From: JAEUPI01 sp046348365
GTDB lineage: Bacteria; Pseudomonadota; Gammaproteobacteria; Burkholderiales; Burkholderiaceae_C
DNA length: 64,000 nt
Reading direction: 5' to 3'
NCBI GenBank assembly: GCA_046348365.1
Contig: JAXMEL010000001.1
Span: 1,178,001 to 1,242,000 of the forward strand
Part shown: positions 1 through 7,839 of the stretch, in pieces
Layout of the letters: the number at the start of each line of letters is the position of its first letter
Numbering within the stretch: position 1 is the stretch's first letter
The notes under the pieces: model-generated
The model's input: only the letters and a program-made list of their open reading frames with translations
What the model was told of the DNA's origin: nothing
The model's database searches: none
Position numbers and translations under genes: made by a program

Positions 1-436
1 ATGCCGCGCTGTCGGCCGAGATCGGCCCGCACCACGCGAGCGCGCGCTTCGTGGCGCGCTGGTAGCTGAACACCAGCTCGCTGCCCGGTGCCGCGCAGGC
101 GGCGATCGCGCGCAGCGCATCGCTGTCGAACCCGGCGCCGACGATCACGTACTGCGTGGCGCCGCGCGCCACGGCCGCGTGCAGTGCATCCTCGGCGAAC
201 CGGGCCCGCGTGATGACCGACGTGTAGGCAGCGCTGGCGCGCAGATGGGCATCCACCCGTGCATCCGACGTGCCCGCCACGGCGCCCGCGCGCTCGCGCA
301 GCGCGTCGATCGCCTCGGGCGGCACCAGCCGGTCGCCCCACGGATCGTCGATCAGCGGCGCGGGGTCGGCCCGGCTGTGCAGCGCGCGCATCAGCGCGGT
401 GCCCAGGGCCGTGCGGCTGGCTCGATGCTCTTGCAG
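1..436 (-). CDS. SAM-dependent methyltransferase, TIGR00027/LCMT-like (partial)
   Basis: Reading the minus strand from about 436 gives a continuous frame that runs off the window start. It contains SRTALGTALMRALHS near the N-terminus, then TSVITRARFAEDAL and the SAM-binding stretch YVIVGAGFDSDALR. This order is characteristic of the leucine carboxyl methyltransferase-like family TIGR00027, putative SAM-dependent methyltransferases of unknown substrate. The C-terminal half lies outside the window. The start is unresolved: the frame has an upstream stop near 500, the first in-frame ATG (392) falls inside the conserved N-terminal motif, and the only earlier candidate is a CTG at 436. An N-terminal frameshift or a nonstandard start is therefore possible. 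Confidence 0.65.
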   Translation of the reverse strand, partial: MQEHRASRTALGTALMRALHSRADPAPLIDDPWGDRLVPPEAIDALRERAGAVAGTSDARVDAHLRASAAYTSVITRARFAEDALHAAVARGATQYVIVGAGFDSDALRAIAACAAPGSELVFSYQRATKRALAWCGPISADSAA

Positions 437-657
437 GGTCGACCTCGCAGTGCTTGCGGTTCGGTGTGCCCGGTGCGGCTCAGGCGCGGCGCGTCAATAC
501 GCGCGCGGTGTTCATGGCCGCGATGGTGGCACAGGCAGCGGCGTTGCGATCGCGCACGCGGCACGCGATGACGCGCCTGGCCTTGAGAGGCCGCAATGCC
601 CCTCGAGCGGCGCGTGGCTATGGTGGGTGCATCGCTCTGTTGGAGCAGGAGTAGCAC

Positions 658-1065
658 ATGAAGCTGTTGCGCAAGACCCTGATCGCATCGTGCATATCGC
701 TCACCGCCGCGCTGGCGCTGGCGCAGCCCGCCAGCGCGCCCGGCGCCGGGCCGGGTGCCAGTGCGCCCGGTGGACCCGCAGGCATGGGTGGCATGGGCAT
801 GGGCGGGATGCGTGGCATGGGCATGGGCCCGGGCGCAGGCCGCGGCGCAGGACGCTGGGGCTCGAACTACACGCCCGGCTGGGCCCTGATGACGCCGCAG
901 GAGCGCAGCGAACACCGCGCTCGCATGCAGGCGATGAAGACCTACGACGAGTGCAAGGCCTACCAGACGCAGCAGCACGAGCAGATGGTGGCCCGCGCCA
1001 AGGAGCGCGGCGCCAAGCCGATGGCGGAGCCGCGGCGCGATGCCTGCGCCGGCCTGAAACGCTGA
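658..1065 (+). CDS. Small secreted Gly/Met-rich protein of unknown function
   Basis: A 135-residue protein whose first 22 residues form a clear signal peptide (basic MKLLRK, hydrophobic core, AQPASA cleavage region). Residues 25-60 are a low-complexity Gly/Met/Ala tract (repeats such as GMGGMGMGGMRGMG). The C-terminal half carries a YDECKAYQTQQHEQM segment and one further Cys (DACAGLKR), so a disulfide between the two cysteines is possible in the periplasm. A ribosome binding site (GGAGCAGGAG) precedes the ATG. It lies just upstream of the two-component pair. The Met-rich tract could bind metal, but that is only a guess from composition. I do not recognise a named family. Confidence 0.75.
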   Translation: MKLLRKTLIASCISLTAALALAQPASAPGAGPGASAPGGPAGMGGMGMGGMRGMGMGPGAGRGAGRWGSNYTPGWALMTPQERSEHRARMQAMKTYDECKAYQTQQHEQMVARAKERGAKPMAEPRRDACAGLKR

Positions 1066-1114
1066 GTTGCCTTCCGGGCGCGCGCAGCCGCGCGAGCGCG
1101 CGCCGCAGTCGGGT

Positions 1115-1131
1115 CTTCACGCTCGCCTCAC
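1115..1131 (+). promoter_or_regulatory. Two 11-bp-spaced direct repeats upstream of the response regulator
   Basis: CTTCAC at 1115-1120 and CCTCAC at 1126-1131 are separated by 5 bp, which is the 11-bp spacing used by PhoB/OmpR-family regulators. The same hexamer forms a four-unit array in front of the protease gene at 3331. This suggests autoregulation of the two-component genes. It is an inference from spacing and sequence match only. Confidence 0.4.
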
Positions 1132-1165
1132 GCGGGCGCAGGGGTGGGCTGGCATCATCGCCGCC

Positions 1166-1846
1166 ATGCGCGTGCTGCTGGTCGAAGACGACACCATGAT
1201 CGGCGAGAGCCTGCGCGAGGCGCTGCGGCGCCAGGCCATGGCCTGCGACTGGGTGCGCGACGGCCGCGCCGCCGACGCCGTGCTCGCCAGCGAACGCTTC
1301 GACGCCGTGCTGCTCGACCTCGGCCTGCCGCAGCGCGACGGCCTCGCGGTGCTGAAGAGCCTGCGCGCGCGCGGCGACACCACGCCGGTGATCGTGCTCA
1401 CCGCGCGCGATGCGCTGCCCGACAAGGTGTCGGGCCTGGACAGCGGCGCCGACGACTACCTCGTCAAACCCTTCGAGCTCGACGAGCTGCTGGCGCGGCT
1501 GCGCGCGGTGAGCCGCCGCCACGGCGGCCGCGCCGACACCGCGTTGAAAGTGGCCGACCTCGCGCTCGACCCGGCCACGCGCGAGGTCACGCGCGGCGGG
1601 CGGCCGGTGCTGCTGTCGGCGCGCGAGTTCGCGCTGCTGCAGGCGCTGCTCGAGCGCCCCGGCGCCATCGTTTCGCGCGCGCAGCTCGAGGACCGGCTCT
1701 ACGGCTGGGGCGAGGAGCTGGAGAGCAACGCCATCAGCGTCTACATGCACCAGCTGCGCCGGAAGCTCGGCGACGATCTGCTGCACACCGTGCGCGGCCT
1801 CGGCTACTACGCCGGCCCGGCCAAGGACGGCGCCAAGGACGCCTAG
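1166..1846 (+). CDS. OmpR/PhoB-type response regulator (QseB/TctD-like)
   Basis: A 226-residue regulator. The N-terminal receiver domain (residues 1-115) has acidic residues E7/D8/D9, the phosphoacceptor Asp51 (LLDLGLP) and the conserved Lys in DDYLVKPF. The C-terminal winged-helix DNA-binding domain (about 125-222) contains SAREFALLQALL and the SNAISVYMHQLRRKL recognition region. The start at 1166 was chosen because MRVLLVEDD is the usual first strand. The frame is open further upstream, but that extension has no domain content. It is followed after 6 bp by the sensor kinase gene and probably shares a transcript with it. Short 11-bp-spaced repeats upstream suggest it regulates itself. Confidence 0.93.
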   Translation: MRVLLVEDDTMIGESLREALRRQAMACDWVRDGRAADAVLASERFDAVLLDLGLPQRDGLAVLKSLRARGDTTPVIVLTARDALPDKVSGLDSGADDYLVKPFELDELLARLRAVSRRHGGRADTALKVADLALDPATREVTRGGRPVLLSAREFALLQALLERPGAIVSRAQLEDRLYGWGEELESNAISVYMHQLRRKLGDDLLHTVRGLGYYAGPAKDGAKDA

Positions 1847-1852
1847 CGCGCC

Positions 1853-3175
1853 ATGGCTGCTGCGCTGCGGAGCCTGCGCGCGCGGCTGTTCGCCTTCCTG
1901 CTCGCGCTGGCCGGCGTGAGCGCGCTCGCCGTGGCCGGCGCCACCTACGTGAGCGTGCGCGCCGAGGCCGACGAGCTGTTCGACTACCACCTGCGGCAGA
2001 CGGCGCTGTCGCTGCGCGACCAGGGCCGCATCGCCGACGACGAGCGCGAGGCGCTGGCCAACCCCGAGTTCGACTACGTGGTGCAGGTGTGGTCGGTGGA
2101 GGGCCTCGCGCTGTACACCAGCCGCCCGCAGGGGCTGACGCAGGCGCTGCCGCCGCGCGCCGTGCTCGGCTTCAGCGCGGTGCGGCTGGCCGGCGAGGAC
2201 TGGCGCGTCTTCGCCGCCGCCACGCCGCTGCGCGTGGTGCAGGTGGCGCAACCGCTCGCGGTGCGGCGGCGCCTCGCCGCGGCGGCCGCGCTGCGCAGCG
2301 TGCTGCCGATCGCCTTTGCCGCGCCGATCGTGGCGCTGGGGCTGTGGTGGTTGATCGGCGTGTCGCTCGCGCCGCTGCAGCGCGTGGTGCGGGCGGCACG
2401 CTCGCGCGAGGCCGAGAGCCTGCACCCGCTGCCCGCCGATGGCCTGCCGCAGGAGCTGCAGCCGCTGGTCGGCGCCTTCAACGGCCTGCTCGAACGCCTG
2501 GGCGTGGCGTTCGAGGCGCAGCGCCATTTCGTGGCCGACGCCGCGCACGAGCTGCGCACGCCGCTCACCGCGCTGAAGCTGCAGATCGGCCTGCTGCAGG
2601 GCACGCCCGCCGGAGCCGCGCAGGAAGGAGCCATCGCGCAGCTGCGCGCCGGCGTCGACCGCGCCGCGCATCTGGTGGAGCAGCTGCTCGCGCTCGCCCG
2701 CGCCGAGCCCGGCGCCGCGGCGGCGCCGCTGGAAGACATCGACCTCGCCGACGTGGCGCGCCAGGCCATCGCCGACGCCGAGCCGCTGGCCGCGCGCGGC
2801 GGCGTGGCGATCACGCTGCACGCGCCGGCGCCGGTGGCCGCGCGCGGTGACGCGCCGGCGCTGCGCAGCGCCATCCGCAACCTGCTCGACAACGCGGTCA
2901 AGTACGGCGGCACGCACGTCGACGTGACGGTGGGCGCGCCCGACGGCGGCGGCTGGCTGGTGCGCGTCGACGACGACGGCCCCGGCATCGCGCCCGAGCA
3001 GCGCGAGCGCATGTTCGCGCGCTTCCAGCGCGGCGCGGCGCGCGACGGCGAAGGCAGCGGGCTCGGGCTGGCGATCGTGCAGGCGGTGGCCAGGCGCCAC
3101 GCGGCCGGCGTGCGGCTCGCCACGGCGCCGCGCGGCGGGCTGAGCGTGGAGCTGCGCCACCCGGCACCGGCCTGA
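1853..3175 (+). CDS. Two-component sensor histidine kinase (QseC/TctE-like)
   Basis: A 440-residue inner-membrane kinase. A first membrane helix lies at about residues 12-32 and a second at about 150-172, with a periplasmic sensor of roughly 120 residues between them. A HAMP-like linker (about 173-225) leads to the HisKA dimerisation domain with the autophosphorylated His232 in DAAHELRTPLTA. The HATPase domain has the N box (RNLLDNAVKYG), DDDGPGI and GSGLGLAIV. It belongs to the QseC/TctE/PmrB branch by layout. It sits 6 bp behind its response regulator and before a DegQ-type protease. That context suggests an envelope signal, but the ligand cannot be read from the sequence. Confidence 0.92.
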   Translation: MAAALRSLRARLFAFLLALAGVSALAVAGATYVSVRAEADELFDYHLRQTALSLRDQGRIADDEREALANPEFDYVVQVWSVEGLALYTSRPQGLTQALPPRAVLGFSAVRLAGEDWRVFAAATPLRVVQVAQPLAVRRRLAAAAALRSVLPIAFAAPIVALGLWWLIGVSLAPLQRVVRAARSREAESLHPLPADGLPQELQPLVGAFNGLLERLGVAFEAQRHFVADAAHELRTPLTALKLQIGLLQGTPAGAAQEGAIAQLRAGVDRAAHLVEQLLALARAEPGAAAAPLEDIDLADVARQAIADAEPLAARGGVAITLHAPAPVAARGDAPALRSAIRNLLDNAVKYGGTHVDVTVGAPDGGGWLVRVDDDGPGIAPEQRERMFARFQRGAARDGEGSGLGLAIVQAVARRHAAGVRLATAPRGGLSVELRHPAPA

Positions 3176-3194
3176 ACCTCGCGCCAGGCCTCCC

Positions 3195-3279
3195 CTCTCG
3201 CCGCCCCTCTCGCCGCACCTCTCGCCTCACCTTGGCCTCACCTTCGCCTCACGCGCGCCTCACGCACGCTGCCTAGAGT
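3195..3279 (+). promoter_or_regulatory. Response-regulator operator array and -10 element upstream of the protease gene
   Basis: CCTCAC occurs at 3225, 3236, 3247 and 3258, exactly 11 bp apart (6-bp unit plus 5-bp spacer). A candidate -10 element TAGAGT follows at 3274-3279. The position expected for a -35 box lies among the repeats and is a poor match, which fits an activator-dependent promoter. Just upstream, CTCTCGCC recurs at 3195, 3207 and 3219 with a 12-bp period. Arrays with 11-bp periodicity are how PhoB/OmpR-class regulators bind, so the adjacent response regulator is the obvious candidate. Confidence 0.55.
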
Positions 3280-3330
3280 GCTCCGCACGGCGCTGCCCTG
3301 CGCGCAGCGCGTAGACGCAAGGAGCCTCAC

Positions 3331-4851
3331 ATGTCCCGCATGCTCACTGCCACTGCGGTCGCCTCGGCGGTCGCGACGCTCGCCCTGGCGGCCGGCACCG
3401 CCGACGCCTTCTCGCTCCCGGCCTGGCTGCACCACGACACCGCCGCCGCGCAAGCGCCGGCCACCGCGGCCGCGTCGGCCGCGACAGCAGCCACCGCGCC
3501 GGCACCGCTTTCGCCACCGCCGAGCGCGCTGCCCGCGGCCCAGCTGCCGAACTACCGCGCCATCGTGCAGGCCCAAGGGCCGGCGGTGGTGGGCGTCACG
3601 GTGGCCGGGCTGCGCAACGTGGGCGGCATGGCCGAGAACAACGACGACGGCGACGACCCCGGCGCCGACGAGCCGTTCTTCCGCTTCTTCCGCGGCATTC
3701 CGGGCCTGCGCCTGCCGCCGCTGGGCGCGCAGCCGTTCCGCGGCCAGGGCTCGGGCTTCATCGTCAGCGCCGACGGGCTCGTCCTCACCAACGCGCACGT
3801 GGTGCGCGGCGCGAAGCAGGTCACCGTGAAGCTGAGCGACCGGCGCGAGTTCGCCGCCAAGGTGCTGGGCAGCGATGCCAGCACCGACGTCGCGGTGCTG
3901 AAGATCGACGCCAAGGGCCTGCCGACGGTGACGTTAGGCGATCCGCGCGCGATGCAGGTCGGCGACTGGGTGCTCGCCATCGGCGCGCCCTACGGCTTCG
4001 AGCAGACGGCCACTCAGGGCATCGTCAGCGCCAAGGGCCGCTCGCTGCCCGGCGACAGCACGGTGCCGTTCATCCAGACCGACGCCGCGGTCAACCCCGG
4101 CAACTCCGGCGGCCCGCTGTTCGACGCCGCCGGCCGCGTGGTGGGCATCAACGCGCAGATCTACTCGCAAAGCGGCGGCTTCCAGGGCCTGGCGTTCGCG
4201 ATTCCGGTCGACGTGGCGCTGCACGTGAAGGACCAGATCGTGGCCCACGGCCGCGTCGACCATGCGCGGCTGGGCGTCACGCTGCAGGACCTGACGGCAC
4301 CGCTGGCGGCCTCGTTCGGCCTCGCCTCGCCGTCGGGCGCGCTGGTCGACAGCGTGGTGCCGGGCAGCGCGGCCGCGCAGGCCGGGCTGAAGCCGGGCGA
4401 CGTGATCACCGCCGTCGACGCCCAGGCGGTTCAGGTGGCGGGCGATGTGTCGAGCCGCGTCGGCATGGCCCGGCCCGGCGAGCGCGTGGATCTCACCGTG
4501 TGGCGCGACAAGGCGCGCATGGAGCTGAAGGTCACGCTGGGCCGCGCCGAGCCCGAGCGCACGGCGGCCACCGCGCGCGCCGGCGGCGGCACGCTCGGCC
4601 TCGCGGTGCGCCCGCTCGATTCGACCGAGCTGCGCCGCGCCGGCGTCGACCATGGCCTGCTGGTGGAGCAGGTCTCGGGCCCCGCGCAGCTGGCCGGCGT
4701 GGTGCCGGGCGACGTGCTGCTCGCGCTCAACGGCAAGCCGGTGCAGCGCGTGGAGCAGGTGCGCGAGGCACTGCGCGGCCAGCCGCAGCACGTGGCGCTG
4801 CTGGTGCTGCGCGACGGGCAGCAGATCTTCGTGCCGGTGAGCCTCGGGTGA
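3331..4851 (+). CDS. DegP/DegQ (Do) family periplasmic serine endoprotease
   Basis: A 506-residue S1C protease/chaperone for misfolded envelope proteins. It has an N-terminal signal peptide (about 1-26), then an Ala/Pro-rich linker to residue 75. The trypsin-like domain has a complete catalytic triad: His156 in TNAHVV, Asp186 in STDVAVL and Ser259 in NPGNSGGPL. Two PDZ domains follow, at about 300-395 (ARLGVTLQDL) and 415-505 (LGLAVRPLDS). An acidic insert of Asp/Asn residues lies at 103-113 within the LA-loop region. It sits downstream of a two-component system, and its promoter has an 11-bp repeat array. That context suggests it is the output gene of an envelope-stress circuit. Confidence 0.93.
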   Translation: MSRMLTATAVASAVATLALAAGTADAFSLPAWLHHDTAAAQAPATAAASAATAATAPAPLSPPPSALPAAQLPNYRAIVQAQGPAVVGVTVAGLRNVGGMAENNDDGDDPGADEPFFRFFRGIPGLRLPPLGAQPFRGQGSGFIVSADGLVLTNAHVVRGAKQVTVKLSDRREFAAKVLGSDASTDVAVLKIDAKGLPTVTLGDPRAMQVGDWVLAIGAPYGFEQTATQGIVSAKGRSLPGDSTVPFIQTDAAVNPGNSGGPLFDAAGRVVGINAQIYSQSGGFQGLAFAIPVDVALHVKDQIVAHGRVDHARLGVTLQDLTAPLAASFGLASPSGALVDSVVPGSAAAQAGLKPGDVITAVDAQAVQVAGDVSSRVGMARPGERVDLTVWRDKARMELKVTLGRAEPERTAATARAGGGTLGLAVRPLDSTELRRAGVDHGLLVEQVSGPAQLAGVVPGDVLLALNGKPVQRVEQVREALRGQPQHVALLVLRDGQQIFVPVSLG

Positions 4852-5366
4852 AAGCGATTCGAGTTCAACCGCATAGAAGGTACCTGCTTCCTGCAGGAGT
4901 CTGCGCGGCGCGACCGAGCGCTTCGAATGCCCTTCTTCGCGGGGCTCGGTGGTGTTCGCTGCGCCGTGGTCGTGGGCTGTGGGGTCCGGGAGCGAATCTG
5001 CGGCGGCGAGCAGCGCAGCAGCGAGGGGGAAGTCTGGCGCGTCAGCGCCAGACCGGCGAGCGCGGGCTTTATGCGGCGCCGCGTTCAGCGGCGCTCAGCG
5101 AAGTTCGCGCTCGACGCCCCTTGCTGCGAGCAGCGGAGCGAACCCCGGTGGCGCAGCCGCCGGGGCGCCGCAGTCTGAGCGCACGGGCCCCACGGCCCGC
5201 GGCCGCGGCGCAGCGCGCGCAATCCCCGCGCATCACGCAGCCTCGCGCTCGAACCCGCCATCGCCTCAAAGACCCGAACGCGACAGCGTCCACGCGATCG
5301 ATCGCGAATCCGCATCAGTCGGCGCGTCACCGCGGCGGCATGACCGCCGTGTTCTCGCCGCGCCGC
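4852..5366. other. Non-coding interval with strong hairpins
   Basis: About 515 bp between the convergent protease and cheB genes with no convincing gene; the frames present show no domain or ribosome binding site. It holds a perfect 9-bp-arm hairpin at 5032-5053 (GTCTGGCGC / GCGCCAGAC, 4-nt loop). A second hairpin at 5143-5165 has 10-bp arms (CCCCGGTGGC / GCCGCCGGGG, one wobble pair, GCA loop). Either could end transcription or stabilise mRNA ends, but neither has a clear U-tract. The rest is compositionally simple GC-rich DNA with no recognisable element. Confidence 0.5.
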
Positions 5367-6497
5367 TCAGGCCGGCTGGCGCAGCGGCTTGCCTGCCGTC
5401 TGCACGATCCAGCGCGCGATGCCGGGCAGCGGCACCACGTCGTCGACGGCGCCGAGCTTGATCGCCTCGCGCGGCATGCCGAAGACGACGCAGCTCGCCT
5501 CGTCCTGCGCCGCGGTGTAGGCGCCGGCATCGTGCATCTCGCGCAGGCCGAGCGCGCCGTCGTCGCCCATGCCGGTCATGATCAGGCCGATCGCGTTGCG
5601 CCCGGCGCAGGCCGCCACCGACTTGAACAGCACGTCGACCGACGGCTTGTGGTGCTTGATCGCCGGGCCGTCGCGCACCTCGACCACGTATTGCGCGCCG
5701 CTCCTCTTGAGCTGCATGTGGCGGCCGCCGGGGGCGATCAGCACGCGGCCGTTGAGCACGCGGTCGCCGTCCTTGGCCTCGAGGATCTCCATCTGGCACA
5801 GGCCGTTCAGGCGCGAGGCGAGCGAGGCGGTGAAGCGCTCGGGCATGTGCTGCACCATCACGATGCCGGGCGCGGTGCGGTCGAGCTGACGCAGCACGAC
5901 CTCGATCGACTGCACGCCGCCGGTGGAGATGCCGATGGCCACCACGCGGTCGGTGGTCACGCTCATCGCGCCGGTCGCCCGCGGGGCAGCGGCGGCGGCC
6001 GGCGCCGGTGACGCGGGTGCCGCGGCGCTTGTCGCAGCACCGGTCGCAGTACCTGTGGCAGCACCCGTGGCAGCACCGCGTGCAGCGCTGAGTGCGCGCA
6101 GGTTGGCGCGCGCCGCGGCCTTCACCGCGGGCACCAGGCCGTTGTCGCGGTCGACGAGGAAGTCCTTCAACCCCACCTTGGGCTTGGTGACGAAGCTCAC
6201 CGCGCCGGCGGCCAGCGCCTGCAGCGTGGTCTCGCAGCCGCGCTCGGTGAGCGTCGAGCACATCACCACCGGCAGCGGATGCTCGGCCATGATCTTGCGC
6301 AGGAAGCTGATGCCGTCCATGCGCGGCATCTCCACGTCGAGCACCACCACGTCGGGCCATTGCGCGGCCATCTTCGGCCACGCGAACAGCGGGTCCGGCG
6401 CGGTGCCGAGCACCTCGATGCCGCCGGCGGCGAGCGTCTCGCTCAGGTGCTTGCGCACGACGGCCGAGTCGTCGATCACGAACGCGGTGATGGTCAT
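5367..6497 (-). CDS. cheB: Chemotaxis protein-glutamate methylesterase/glutaminase CheB
   Basis: A 376-residue adaptation enzyme that removes methyl groups from receptor glutamates when phosphorylated by CheA. The receiver domain (1-120) has D9/D10, phosphoacceptor Asp54 (VVLDVEMPRMDG) and the Lys of FVTKPK. A long Ala/Thr linker (about 135-178) is partly encoded by 12-bp tandem repeats. The esterase domain carries the catalytic triad Ser191 (GISTGG), His217 (VQHMPERFT) and Asp313 (GMGDDGALG). The ATG overlaps the cheD stop (ATGA), so the two are translationally coupled. This is the last gene of the che operon. Confidence 0.96.
   Translation of the reverse strand: MTITAFVIDDSAVVRKHLSETLAAGGIEVLGTAPDPLFAWPKMAAQWPDVVVLDVEMPRMDGISFLRKIMAEHPLPVVMCSTLTERGCETTLQALAAGAVSFVTKPKVGLKDFLVDRDNGLVPAVKAAARANLRALSAARGAATGAATGTATGAATSAAAPASPAPAAAAAPRATGAMSVTTDRVVAIGISTGGVQSIEVVLRQLDRTAPGIVMVQHMPERFTASLASRLNGLCQMEILEAKDGDRVLNGRVLIAPGGRHMQLKRSGAQYVVEVRDGPAIKHHKPSVDVLFKSVAACAGRNAIGLIMTGMGDDGALGLREMHDAGAYTAAQDEASCVVFGMPREAIKLGAVDDVVPLPGIARWIVQTAGKPLRQPA
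6031..6078. repeat. Four 12-bp tandem repeats in the CheB linker
   Basis: Units at 6031, 6043, 6055 and 6067 follow the pattern GTSGCAGYACCB. On the coding strand they give a repeating Gly-Ala-Ala-Thr tetrapeptide in the flexible linker between the receiver and esterase domains. In-frame slippage would change linker length without disturbing either domain. Confidence 0.75.
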
Positions 6498-7012
6498 GGC
6501 TGGGTGCCTTTCGCAGTGGGCTGGCCGCGGCGCATCGACACGTCGCCGCTGTGCATGTCCATGTGCACATGCCGCGGCACGTGGTCGCCCACGTCGACGG
6601 CGACCAGCTGCAGCCCATGGGCCTCGATGGAGTTCCAGCCCTGCTCGATGTTGCGTTCGCCGATGTTGAGCTTCACGCCGGCGCGATCGGGCATGGTGTC
6701 GGCGCCGCCGTAGAGATGAACCTCGTATTCGCCGGGCGCGGTGCCGCTGTGGTGCATCTGCGCCAGCATCAGCTCGACGGCCTCGTCGCCGAAGCGGCCG
6801 TCCAGCGGCGCGCCCACCGGCCGCCGGCGCGACGGCAGCAGGTAGTGGCACATGCCGCCGATGTGCTTGACGGGATGCCACATGGTGAGCGCCACGCACG
6901 AGCCGAGCAGCGTGCGCACGCGCGCGGCCTGGTGGCCGAAGTACAGCTGTCCGGGCAGCAGGTTGAGTTCGTCGCCGCGCCGGGCATGCACCACGCCGAA
7001 CGCCTTATGCAT
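6494..7012 (-). CDS. cheD: Chemoreceptor glutamine deamidase CheD
   Basis: A 172-residue enzyme that deamidates glutamines in receptor methylation helices and usually also interacts with a CheC/CheX-type phosphatase or with CheB. The active-site Cys39 (LLGSCVAL) and His56 (GGMCHYLLP) are both present. The start at 7012 (MHKAFGVV) is preferred over 7033; it overlaps the cheR stop by 8 nt, consistent with coupling. The 3' end overlaps the cheB start by ATGA. Its place between cheR and cheB matches the che2/F7 gene order of Pseudomonas. Confidence 0.94.
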   Translation of the reverse strand: MHKAFGVVHARRGDELNLLPGQLYFGHQAARVRTLLGSCVALTMWHPVKHIGGMCHYLLPSRRRPVGAPLDGRFGDEAVELMLAQMHHSGTAPGEYEVHLYGGADTMPDRAGVKLNIGERNIEQGWNSIEAHGLQLVAVDVGDHVPRHVHMDMHSGDVSMRRGQPTAKGTQP

Positions 7013-7811
7013 GGCCGTACACCGCCGGCGCATGCGCGCGCAGCGGCAGCCCGAGGTTGGTGATCGATTCGGAGTGGCCGGTGTAGAGCACGCCGTGCTC
7101 GGCCAGGTGCCCGAGCACCCGGCGCACGATCTCGCGCTTGCCCTCGGCGTCGAAGTAGATCAGCACGTTGCGCAGGAAGATCACGTCGAAGCGGCCGATC
7201 TCCGTCATCGGCTGCATCAGGTTGCCGGGCATGAAGCGCACGCGCTGGCGCAGCTCGCGCGACACCAGCAGCTGGCCGGTGTAGATGTCGTTGCCCTTGA
7301 GGCAGAAGCGGCGCAGGTAGGCCTGCGGCACGTGGCGGGCGCGCTCCATCGTGTAGACGGCGCGCCGCGCCTGCTCGACCATGGCGTGCGACAGGTCGGT
7401 GCCGAGCACGAGCCACTCCGGTGCGCCGGGCTCCAGCCCCAGGTGGTCGGCCAGCACCATCGCGATGCTGTAGGCCTCCTCGCCGGAGGAGCTGGCCGCG
7501 CTCCACACGCGCAGCGCGGCCGAGCGCGGCGGCCGCTGCGCCACGAATTGCGCCAGGTGCTCGAAGTGCTGCGGCTCGCGGAAGAAGTAGGTCTCGTTGG
7601 TGGTGAGCCGGTCCACCACCTGGCGCAGCTCGTCGGGGTTGCGCGTGCGCAGCAGCTCCCGCACGTAGGCGTCCACGTCTTCCTGGCCGCGGGTCTGCGC
7701 CAGCTTCTGCAGCCGGCCTTCCACCAGCGCCATCTTGGCGCCGCTGAGCTGGATGCCCGAGGCGTCGCGGAACAGCTCGGTGACGGCGTCGAAGGTCTTG
7801 CGCGAGAGCAT
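7005..7811 (-). CDS. cheR: Chemotaxis protein methyltransferase CheR
   Basis: A 268-residue SAM-dependent enzyme that methylates receptor glutamates. The N-terminal helical domain (about 1-75, from MLSRKTFDAVTELF) precedes the catalytic Rossmann domain, which has the SGEEAYSIAMVLAD SAM-binding segment and the conserved FDVIFLRNVLIYFD stretch with the Asn-Val-Leu-Ile-Tyr-Phe motif. Length is normal for the family. No TPR tail is present, so receptor docking would rely on its beta-subdomain and a receptor C-terminal pentapeptide. The receptor at 11021-14170 ends in such a candidate (HFGRF). Confidence 0.95.
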   Translation of the reverse strand: MLSRKTFDAVTELFRDASGIQLSGAKMALVEGRLQKLAQTRGQEDVDAYVRELLRTRNPDELRQVVDRLTTNETYFFREPQHFEHLAQFVAQRPPRSAALRVWSAASSSGEEAYSIAMVLADHLGLEPGAPEWLVLGTDLSHAMVEQARRAVYTMERARHVPQAYLRRFCLKGNDIYTGQLLVSRELRQRVRFMPGNLMQPMTEIGRFDVIFLRNVLIYFDAEGKREIVRRVLGHLAEHGVLYTGHSESITNLGLPLRAHAPAVYGHA

Positions 7812-7839
7812 GTCGGGGGGTCGGCGTCGGGGTTCGGGT

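Noticed and set aside
701..3160. Very long open frame (about 820 codons) opposite the two-component genes
   Set aside because: Arg/Ala/Gly-rich sequence without any domain; it mirrors the codon bias of the real genes on the other strand. The same applies to long frames at 7217-10195, 10436-14176, 42058-44823 and 51935-55756.
4927..5461. Possible small plus-strand genes between the protease and cheB
   Set aside because: No ribosome binding site, no recognisable domain, composition follows the local hairpins; the longer frames run into cheB antisense.
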